DNA from: JAJXWB01 sp039808645
GTDB lineage: Bacteria; Pseudomonadota; Alphaproteobacteria; Rhizobiales; Beijerinckiaceae
Assembly (NCBI GenBank): GCA_039808645.1
Contig: JBDHTL010000065.1
Span: 1-19,531, forward strand
Reading direction: 5' to 3'
Length of the DNA stretch: 19,531 bases
In this document: positions 13,482-19,531 of the stretch, piece by piece
Numbering within the stretch: position 1 is the stretch's first letter
Layout: the number at the start of each line of letters is the position of its first letter
Program-made: the position numbers and the translations under genes
Notes under the pieces: model-generated
The model's input: only the letters and a program-made list of their open reading frames with translations
Database searches by the model: none
What the model was told of the DNA's origin: nothing

Positions 13482-14815
13482 GCGGCTTGCTCCGGCAGGA
13501 GGTAGCCGGTCACGGCGCGCCGCTTGTCGAGCCATTTGCGGGCGACGGCGACCACCGCCTCGGGCGTCACCGCCTCGATGCGCGCCGACCAGCCGGACAC
13601 GTCCTCGATGGTCTCGCCGATCGCCAGCGCCGCGCCATACCAGCGCGCGAGCGCGACCTGGCTGTCCTGCGCGTAGACGGCGTCCGCCACCAGCCGCGTC
13701 TTGGCGCGCTCGAATTCCCGGTCGCCTGGCGGATTGGCGAGAAAATCCTCGATCACGCGGTCGATGGCCGCGTCGAAATCGTCGAGCGAAACGTCGGCCG
13801 CCGGCACGCCGTAGATCCACAACCGGGTCGCGTCGAGCGAGGAGGACATGTAATAGGCGCCGGCCGCCACGGCGACGGGCTTTTCGACCACGAGCTGCTT
13901 GTAGAGCCGGCTCGTCTGGCCGGCGCCGAGAAGATGGGTCATGACCTCGAGCGCTTCGGCCTCGCCGGGCTCCGCGGTGCGGGCGGAGGGCACGACATAG
14001 ACGCGCTCGTAGGTCGGCTGCTCGACCTTCTCGTCCGACAGCGAGACATGGCGGCGCGCGCGCGCCGGCGGCTCCTGCGGGCGGCGGCGCACCGGCGGGG
14101 CGCCGCGGGCGTCGATCTTCCCGTAGGTCTCGCGGGCGAGCTTCTCGACATCGGCCGGCTCCACATCGCCGGCGACGACCAGAATGGCGTTCTCGGGCGT
14201 ATAGAAGCGCTGGTAGTAGGCGAGCGCGTCCTCGCGGCCGAGAGTCTCGATCTCGTGCCCCCAGCCGATGATCGGCGTGCCGTAGGGATGGTGGGCGAAC
14301 AGCGCGGCCTGCACGGCCTCGCTCAGTTCCGCGCCGGGATCGCTGTCGGTGCGCATCCGCCGCTCCTCGAGCACGACGTCGCGCTCGGGCGCCACCACCT
14401 CGTCGGTCAGGACGAGATTGGTCATGCGGTCGGCCTCGTATTCCATCATCGCGCCGAGGTGTTCGCGCGGCACGCGCTGGAAGTAGGAGGTGTAGTCGTG
14501 GCCGGTGAAGGCGTTCTCCTGACCGCCGAGATCGGCGACGAGCTGGGAGAACTCGCCCTGCGGGTGGGTCTTCGTGCCCTTGAACATCAGATGTTCGAGG
14601 AAATGCGCGATGCCGGACTTGAGCGGCGGATCGTCGGCCGATCCGTTGCGATACCAGACCATGTGGGTGACGACCGGCGCGCGATGGTCGGGGATGACCA
14701 CGACCTCCATCCCGTTGTCGAGGCGCGAATGCGCGATGTGCGGGCCGGCATGGGCCGCGCCCTGCGCGCCGGCGGCTGCGGCTGGCTGGGGTGCGGCGGC
14801 AGAGGAAACGGTCAT
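13478..14815 (-). CDS. M16 family zinc metallopeptidase, catalytic subunit
   Basis: A 445-residue zinc peptidase of the M16B group. The inverted zinc motif is complete: HFLEH at 71-75 (ligands H71 and H75, catalytic base E74), with the third ligand E151 in ERDVVLEERRM. The following GENAFTGHDYTSY-type block is the usual substrate-pocket region (here GGQENAFTGHDYTSY). An Ala/Pro-rich N-terminus of about 25 residues precedes the domain. It lacks a hydrophobic core, so a Sec signal is not evident and localisation is open. ATG 14815 follows CAGGACC at 8 bases. It is the first gene of a two-gene unit with the zinc-less partner and has its own good promoter at 14892-14919. The peptidase class is certain; the substrate is not. 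Confidence 0.93.
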   Translation of the reverse strand: MTVSSAAAPQPAAAAGAQGAAHAGPHIAHSRLDNGMEVVVIPDHRAPVVTHMVWYRNGSADDPPLKSGIAHFLEHLMFKGTKTHPQGEFSQLVADLGGQENAFTGHDYTSYFQRVPREHLGAMMEYEADRMTNLVLTDEVVAPERDVVLEERRMRTDSDPGAELSEAVQAALFAHHPYGTPIIGWGHEIETLGREDALAYYQRFYTPENAILVVAGDVEPADVEKLARETYGKIDARGAPPVRRRPQEPPARARRHVSLSDEKVEQPTYERVYVVPSARTAEPGEAEALEVMTHLLGAGQTSRLYKQLVVEKPVAVAAGAYYMSSSLDATRLWIYGVPAADVSLDDFDAAIDRVIEDFLANPPGDREFERAKTRLVADAVYAQDSQVALARWYGAALAIGETIEDVSGWSARIEAVTPEAVVAVARKWLDKRRAVTGYLLPEQAA

Positions 14816-14855
14816 GAATGGTCCTGCGAGACGGCGCGCGCAAAGGACGCGCGGT

Positions 14856-14875
14856 CCGCCCGAGGATTCGGGCGG
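14856..14875 (-). other. Stable hairpin in the leader of the M16 operon
   Basis: CCGCCCGA (14856-14863) and TCGGGCGG (14868-14875) form a perfect 8-bp GC-rich stem with a 4-base loop (GGAT on the plus strand). It falls between the predicted transcription start (about 14885) and ATG 14815, so it would fold in the 5' leader. No T-run follows in the direction of transcription, so it is not a standard terminator. It may stabilise or pause the transcript. Confidence 0.4.
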
Positions 14876-14891
14876 CTGTACGGCTCAGACC

Positions 14892-14919
14892 AATATAGGG
14901 AAACCGCGCGGCGCCTCAA
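14892..14919 (-). promoter_or_regulatory. Sigma-70-type promoter for the M16 peptidase operon
   Basis: On the minus strand, TTGAGG (14919-14914) and TATATT (14897-14892) are separated by 16 bp. TATATT matches five of six -10 consensus bases and stands out in otherwise GC-rich sequence. Transcription would start near 14885, about 70 bases before the M16 ATG at 14815. Confidence 0.55.
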
Positions 14920-14924
14920 CCGGG

Positions 14925-14940
14925 GCCGGCCGTCGCCGGC
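14925..14940 (-). terminator. Weak candidate terminator after the exported hypothetical gene
   Basis: GCCGGC (14925-14930) and GCCGGC (14935-14940) form a 6-bp stem with a 4-base loop, about 28 bases after the TGA of the hypothetical gene (14968-14970). It lacks a T-run, so termination is only a possibility; it lies just upstream of the M16 promoter. Confidence 0.22.
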
Positions 14941-14967
14941 GCCGATTGCGGGCGGACGCCGGTTCGA

Positions 14968-15687
14968 TCAGTCGTCCCGACCGCGGTTCGGATCGATGCC
15001 GCGGGCATAGTCGCCGGCCGACGGCGCCTCGTATTTGCGGATCGGGCCGCTCTGCGTCGCCTTGACGACCTGCTTCGGCGCGCGATAGCCGGTCGGCGGT
15101 TCAGTAAGATACTCGCGGGAGGGCTCGGCGCCGGGCTTGAGGTCCTCGTCCTTGGAGCCGAGCGAGAAAATCTGCTTGATCTTGGAGGCCGGCTCCTCGA
15201 CGCCGCAGTCCGGCACGCCGTTACGGCGGGTCGGGCAGACCTCCGGATTGTTGCTCGGGCCGGCGGAGCGGCCCTCCTTCAGCTCGGCAGCCGAAAGCTG
15301 CGGGTTGGCGCGGTACTGGGCGTTCAGGTCGCGCGGGGCGCGGGCGGCGACCTCGGCCTCCTTGCGGCGGCGCACGTCCGGATCGACCGGCCAGTTGGCG
15401 GCGCGGCTGCGCGCGCCCGCGACCGGCGGCGGCAATTCGTTGCCCTTGGGCACGACGAGCTTCGGACGCTCGCGGAAATCGATTTCGGGCTTGTCCTCGC
15501 TGTCCTTGCCGAGACCGATCACGTTCAGCACGGGATCGAAGGTCGAGGGCTTGTCGTCGAAGGCGCGGGCGGAGGTGGACGCCGCCAGGGCGCCCGCGAC
15601 GGCCAGGGCCGCGCCGGCCGCAGCCACGATGAATTTTCCGGCGATAGCGCGTGTCGCTTGTGTGCGTGTCACTTGCGAAGCCCTCAT
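14968..15687 (-). CDS. Exported hypothetical protein
   Basis: A 239-residue secreted protein of unknown function. After a short basic N-terminus (MRASQVTRTQATR), a hydrophobic stretch of about 20 residues leads to a likely Sec cleavage site at SARA before FDDKPS. The mature part is polar, low in hydrophobic residues and rich in Pro, Arg, Lys, Glu and Asp. It contains two cysteines within NPEVCPTRRNGVPDCG that could form a disulfide. It looks largely unstructured. ATG 15687 is chosen over an upstream in-frame start at 15774 because it follows GGGGGCG and opens the signal peptide. It lies between lspA and the M16 genes, as part of the minus-strand series. No lipobox is visible, so despite the neighbouring lspA it is not an obvious lipoprotein. 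Confidence 0.75.
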   Translation of the reverse strand: MRASQVTRTQATRAIAGKFIVAAAGAALAVAGALAASTSARAFDDKPSTFDPVLNVIGLGKDSEDKPEIDFRERPKLVVPKGNELPPPVAGARSRAANWPVDPDVRRRKEAEVAARAPRDLNAQYRANPQLSAAELKEGRSAGPSNNPEVCPTRRNGVPDCGVEEPASKIKQIFSLGSKDEDLKPGAEPSREYLTEPPTGYRAPKQVVKATQSGPIRKYEAPSAGDYARGIDPNRGRDD

Positions 15688-15809
15688 GAAAACGCCCCCA
15701 TTACGCCGCCCGTTGCCGCCTCGTCCGAAACGCCGGGCGGCCGCTCGCGCGCTTATCCGCCGCCATCGCGGCAAATTCTTGGCCGAAAGCGTCCGGCGAG
15801 GAATTCCGG

Positions 15810-16310
15810 TCAGGCGGCCGGGCTCGCGGGCCTCGGGCGCAGGGACTCATACAGGAGGACCATCACGCCGGCAACGATGGCCGCGTCGGCGATATTGAAG
15901 ACGTAATTGGCGAGCGGCCCGACCGGCAATGTCGTGTGCAGGTGAAGGAAGTCCGCCACGGCGCCGTAGCGGGCGCGGTCGAGGGCGTTGCCGAGCGCGC
16001 CGCCCATCACGAGGCCGAGCGCCAGCGCCGTCAGCCGGTCGGTCGTCATCCAGAGCCAGGCGCCGAGGACGCCGACGGCGAGCGCGGCGAGCGCCAGCAG
16101 GCCGAGCAGGCCCATCAGGCTGTCGGCGCGCAGCAGCGAATAGGAAATGCCGGGGTTCCAGGCGAGAACGACGTCGAGAAAGGGGGTCAGCCGGATCGGC
16201 CCGCGATCCTCCAGCCCCAAAATGTCGATCATCCAGAACTTGGAGATCTGGTCGGCCGCGAAGGCGACGCCCGCCGCCGCGGCCGCTATCAGTCGGACGT
16301 GGGTCTTCAT
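15810..16310 (-). CDS. lspA: Lipoprotein signal peptidase (signal peptidase II)
   Basis: LspA cleaves the signal peptide of prolipoproteins after lipid modification, inside the inner membrane. The 166-residue protein has four hydrophobic segments and the conserved family blocks in order: ADQISK at 19-24, WNPGISYSLL at 51-60, GGALGNALDR at 103-112, GAVADFLHLH around 117-125 and FNIADA at 138-143. The catalytic aspartate pair is D120 and D142. The start is uncertain between ATG 16310 and GTG 16316. The GTG overlaps the ileS stop and has GGAG at a better distance, whereas the ATG is the more usual family start. Either way, ileS and lspA are end to end, and the pair is a standard co-transcribed unit. 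Confidence 0.95.
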   Translation of the reverse strand: MKTHVRLIAAAAAGVAFAADQISKFWMIDILGLEDRGPIRLTPFLDVVLAWNPGISYSLLRADSLMGLLGLLALAALAVGVLGAWLWMTTDRLTALALGLVMGGALGNALDRARYGAVADFLHLHTTLPVGPLANYVFNIADAAIVAGVMVLLYESLRPRPASPAA

Positions 16311-16315
16311 CCCCA

Positions 16316-19300
16316 CTAGGCCGCGCTCCATTTGCCGAGCGCCGCGAGTTCGCGCAGCGCCGCGGCGTCCCGGGGCGTCACATCGGGGAATTCCGGATCG
16401 GCGCCGACGAGCGGCGAAATCTTCCAGGAGCGCGCGCACTTGCGCCCCGCGGCCCGCGCCGAGACGACGGCGACGCCGGGAACCTCGGGCAGGACGAACG
16501 CGCCTTCGGGCACGTCTCCCGTCGGCTCGATCGTGATGCCCGACGTGATGCAAACCTCCGCCATGTCCACGCCCTCGAGCGCGACGCGCGCCTGCGCGTC
16601 GGAAATGAACACGACCGGCGCCGCCTCCAGCGACGAGCCGATGGCCTTGTTGGCGCGCTCGATCTCCAGCGCGCCGGTGACGACCGACCGCACCCGGCGG
16701 ATCTTCCGCCAGCGTTCGGCGAGCGCCTCGTCACGGTACCGGGCGAGGCCCTCGGGGAAGGTTTCGAGATGGACGGAGGGCGCGCCCTTCGGCCGGTACA
16801 TGGCCCAGGCCTCGTCGGTCGTGAAGACGAGGACGGGCGCGAGCCATTTCAGAACCGCGTCGCAGATGGCGTCGACCACGGTCAGCGCCGACTTGCGCAG
16901 ATGGCTGGAGGGCGCCTCGCAATAGAGCGCGTCCTTGCGGATGTCGAAATAAAAGGCCGAACAATCGCCGGTCATGAAGGGCGTGACGGCAGCGACGACC
17001 TTTTTGTAATCGAAATCCGCATAGGCGCGCTGGACGACCGCATCGACCTCGGCCAGGCGATGCAGCATCAGGCGCTCGAGTTCCGGCGCGCCCTTCCAGT
17101 CGACGCGGTCGGCGTCGGAAAAATGCGCGAGACTGCCGAGCATCCAGCGGATGGTGTTGCGCAGCTTGCGGTAATTATCGGTGGTGAACTTGAGGATTTC
17201 CGGACCGAGGCGCTGGTCGTCGGAATAGTCGACGCTCGCCGCCCACAGGCGCAGGATGTCGGCGCCGAGCTCGTTGATGAGCTTGTCCGGCGCCAGCGCA
17301 TTGAACTGCGACTTGGACATCTTGCGGCCGTGCTCGTCCAGCGTGAAGCCGTGGGTGAGCACGACATCGTAGGGCGCGCGGCCGCGCGTGCCGCAGGATT
17401 CGAGCAGCGAGGAATGGAACCAGCCGCGATGCTGGTCGGAGCCTTCGAGATACATGACCTCGTCGGCGCCGCCGTCGCGGATGCGATGCACGCCCTGCAG
17501 GCCGGGGAAATGTTTCGCGTCTTCGAGCACGAAGGCGTGGGTGGAGCCCGAATCGAACCAGACGTCGAGAACGTCGTCGACCTTGTCGTAATCGTCCAGA
17601 TTGTAGTCGGCGGCGAGGAAACGCGCCTTGGCGCCGTCGGCGAACCAGGCGTCGGCGCCCTCGGCCTCGAAGGCGTCGGCGATGCGCTTGTTGACCTTGG
17701 GGTCGACCAGCGGCGCATGCTCGCCCTTCCTGACGAAGACGGCGATCGGCACGCCCCAAGCGCGCTGGCGCGACATGACCCAGTCCGGCTTGGCGGCGAT
17801 CATGCCGGTGATGCGGTTCTGGCCGGAGGCCGGCTCCCAGCGGACGCGGGTGATTTCCTCGAGCGCGACGGCACGGAGCGACGGCTGCTCGCCGGTGCCG
17901 GGCACGGCAAAGGGCTTGTCCATCGCCACGAACCATTGCGGCGTGTTGCGGAAGATGACCGGCTTCTTCGAGCGCCAGGAGTGCGGATACTGGTGCTTCA
18001 GCCGCCCGCGCGCGATCAGCGCGCCGCGTTCGGCCAGTTCCTTCATCACCGCCTCGTTGGCGTCGCCCTTGTCGCCCTTTTCGGTGATGACGCGCCTGCC
18101 CTCGAAGCCGGGCGCTTCGGCGGTATAGAAGCTGTTTTCGTCGACCGTGTAGGGGATGCGCGTCTCGATCTTGCGCTCCGTCAGCATCCGGCCGGACGCC
18201 ATCCAGATCTCGAAATCCTCGCGGCCGTGGCCGGGCGCGGTGTGGACGAAGCCCGTGCCGGCATCATCGGTAACATGGTCGCCCGCCAGGAGCGGCACGC
18301 GGAAGGCATAGTCGCCGGCAAGCCCGTTGAGCGGATGCGCGCATTCGGCCCCGGCCAGCGTATCGGGCGAAATGTTGGACAGCCGCTCCCAGCCCTCCAC
18401 CTTGGCGGCCTTGAAGACGTCGTCGGCGAGCTTGTCGGCCAGCACGTATTTCGCGCCGACCTTCGCCCAATTATTCTCGGGCGCGGCGGTCACGCGATAG
18501 AGGCCGTAGGCGATCTTCGGGCTGAAGCAGATCGCGCGGTTGCCGGGCAGGGTCCAGGGCGTCGTCGTCCAGATGACGACGGCGGCGTCGGCCGCCTCCT
18601 CCTGCGTCGAGGCTTCGCCCAGATAGCCGCCGAGCGTCGTGATCGGAAAGGCCACCCAGACGGTGTCCGAGGTATGATCCTCGTATTCGACTTCCGCCTC
18701 GGCCAGCGCAGTCTTTTCGACCACCGACCACATGACCGGCTTGGAGCCGCGATAGAGCAAGCCGTTCTCGGCGAACTTGAACAATTCGCGCGCGATCTGG
18801 GCTTCGGCGGCATAGGTCATGGTCAGGTAGGGATTGTCCCAGTCGCCGACGACGCCCAGCCGCTTGAATTCCTCGCGCTGAACATTCACCCAGTGATCGG
18901 CATAGGCGCGGCATTCCCTGCGGAAGGCGATCATCGCCGTCGAATCGCGCAGGTCCGGCTTCGGCTTGCCCTTGGAGCGGTAGTTCTCTTCCTCGATCTT
19001 CCACTCGATCGGCAGGCCGTGGCAGTCCCAGCCCGGCACGTAATTGGAATCCTTGCCCAGCATCTGCTGCGAGCGGGTGACAAGGTCCTTCAGCGTCTTG
19101 TTGAGCGCATGGCCGATGTGGATCGCGCCATTGGCGTAGGGCGGGCCATCGTGCAGGACGAACTTCTTGCGGCCCCTGCCCGCCTCGCGCAGCAGCCGGT
19201 AGAGGTCGATCTCTTTCCACCTGGCGAGGATTTCCGGCTCCTTCTTCGGCAGGCCGGCGCGCATCGGAAAGTCCGTCTGCGGCAGGAAGAGGCTTGCGGA

Positions 19301-19351
19301 ATAGTCGGGGCCGGATTTCTCGGCCTGCCTGGCCTTGGGCGTGTCGTTCAT
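16316..19351 (-). CDS. ileS: Isoleucyl-tRNA synthetase
   Basis: This enzyme charges tRNA-Ile with isoleucine. The 1011-residue protein has the class Ia Rossmann core with PPYANGAIHIGHALNK (HIGH at 78-81) and GRKMSKSQFN (KMSKS at 677-681). The CP1 editing domain between them includes WTTTPWTLPGN from W261, which clears mischarged valine. The anticodon-binding domain covers about 720-900. The C-terminal zinc knuckle is degenerate: the expected four cysteines read C972, S975, T992 and D995, although the surrounding sequence (KCARSWK and PDVTPRDAAAL) is kept. ATG 19351 begins the reading frame of normal family length. It is followed directly by lspA, with stop and start abutting. Confidence 0.97.
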   Translation of the reverse strand: MNDTPKARQAEKSGPDYSASLFLPQTDFPMRAGLPKKEPEILARWKEIDLYRLLREAGRGRKKFVLHDGPPYANGAIHIGHALNKTLKDLVTRSQQMLGKDSNYVPGWDCHGLPIEWKIEEENYRSKGKPKPDLRDSTAMIAFRRECRAYADHWVNVQREEFKRLGVVGDWDNPYLTMTYAAEAQIARELFKFAENGLLYRGSKPVMWSVVEKTALAEAEVEYEDHTSDTVWVAFPITTLGGYLGEASTQEEAADAAVVIWTTTPWTLPGNRAICFSPKIAYGLYRVTAAPENNWAKVGAKYVLADKLADDVFKAAKVEGWERLSNISPDTLAGAECAHPLNGLAGDYAFRVPLLAGDHVTDDAGTGFVHTAPGHGREDFEIWMASGRMLTERKIETRIPYTVDENSFYTAEAPGFEGRRVITEKGDKGDANEAVMKELAERGALIARGRLKHQYPHSWRSKKPVIFRNTPQWFVAMDKPFAVPGTGEQPSLRAVALEEITRVRWEPASGQNRITGMIAAKPDWVMSRQRAWGVPIAVFVRKGEHAPLVDPKVNKRIADAFEAEGADAWFADGAKARFLAADYNLDDYDKVDDVLDVWFDSGSTHAFVLEDAKHFPGLQGVHRIRDGGADEVMYLEGSDQHRGWFHSSLLESCGTRGRAPYDVVLTHGFTLDEHGRKMSKSQFNALAPDKLINELGADILRLWAASVDYSDDQRLGPEILKFTTDNYRKLRNTIRWMLGSLAHFSDADRVDWKGAPELERLMLHRLAEVDAVVQRAYADFDYKKVVAAVTPFMTGDCSAFYFDIRKDALYCEAPSSHLRKSALTVVDAICDAVLKWLAPVLVFTTDEAWAMYRPKGAPSVHLETFPEGLARYRDEALAERWRKIRRVRSVVTGALEIERANKAIGSSLEAAPVVFISDAQARVALEGVDMAEVCITSGITIEPTGDVPEGAFVLPEVPGVAVVSARAAGRKCARSWKISPLVGADPEFPDVTPRDAAALRELAALGKWSAA

Positions 19352-19531
19352 GTCGAACCGAATTGTGCGGCGCGCCGGAGCCGGCGGCCAAAGGGGATGA
19401 CGAAGCGGAAAGCGAACCCGGCGCCGCGCGAGATCAGTCTCGAGCGCGGTCCGGGCGCATAATTCGCTGGTTTATGAAGGCTTCGACCATGGCGCTGCTA
19501 TAGCACGTTTGGGCGGGGCGGAAAGGGGCGG
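19352..19531. other. Region upstream of ileS; no gene recognised
   Basis: These 180 bases at the right edge hold no convincing gene; the small plus-strand frame here has no homology signal I recognise. The ileS promoter should lie here. On the minus strand there is a TATAGC box near 19502-19497, but its partner -35 (TTTCCG) is poor, so no promoter is called. Confidence 0.4.

Noticed and set aside
13482..14843. N-terminal extension of the second M16 frame, giving an apparent 880-residue protein
   Set aside because: This part is a shadow of the first M16 gene; the real start is the GTG at 13481 overlapping the upstream stop.
12189..15010. Long plus-strand frames opposite the M16 genes (12189-13505 and 13487-15010)
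   Set aside because: Antisense shadows of two well-supported peptidase genes.
15929..19462. A 1177-codon open frame on the plus strand opposite ileS and lspA
   Set aside because: It is antisense to two certain genes, is rich in Arg, Gly, Ala and Asp with no domain I recognise, and arises from the G+C bias of the third codon position.
1..19531. tRNA or rRNA genes, CRISPR arrays, insertion sequences
   Set aside because: No tRNA cloverleaf end, no rRNA sequence, no regularly spaced repeats and no transposase were seen on either strand.

Overview
The window is high-G+C chromosomal DNA of an alphaproteobacterium, most likely of the order Hyphomicrobiales (Rhizobiales). Three things suggest this. 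The housekeeping genes on the minus strand run ileS, lspA, an exported hypothetical gene, two coupled M16 peptidase genes and mutL. MutL is of the endonuclease type expected where MutH is absent. DUF3422 and DUF1028 genes are present, and the third codon position is strongly G+C-biased, which fills the antisense frames with long spurious ORFs. The genus cannot be fixed from the sequence alone.

Left part (1-2461): a 3'-truncated RluB-type 23S rRNA pseudouridine synthase gene (minus) is divergent from tadA (plus), and tadA overlaps tail-to-tail with an MFS transporter gene (minus). Positions 2462-2631 are a divergent control region with a perfect 8-bp inverted repeat.

Middle left (2632-8499): a plus-strand run of an M20 metallopeptidase, a DUF3422 membrane protein, a DUF1028 protein and an NMT1/TauT-type periplasmic binding protein without its own permease or ATPase. 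Short gaps suggest one operon. An exported AcpA/phospholipase C-type phosphatase follows, behind its own candidate promoter. The first four genes look like a scavenging or degradation cassette, but the substrate is not evident.

Right part (8531-19351): mutL and the ileS-lspA-hypothetical-M16-M16 series all lie on the minus strand. They are interrupted between the second M16 gene and mutL by a visibly AT-richer segment (about 10,325-12,200). It carries a translationally coupled pair of unrecognised genes on the plus strand, the second ending in a winged-helix-like region similar to that of Mrr-type restriction proteins. Convergent to them and overlapping by 34 bp is a phage-type adenine DNA methyltransferase gene. 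Several short inverted repeats cluster at the methyltransferase promoter and the island edge. This island is the best candidate here for an undescribed system, possibly a restriction- or defence-like module. That is inference: no nuclease motif could be identified.
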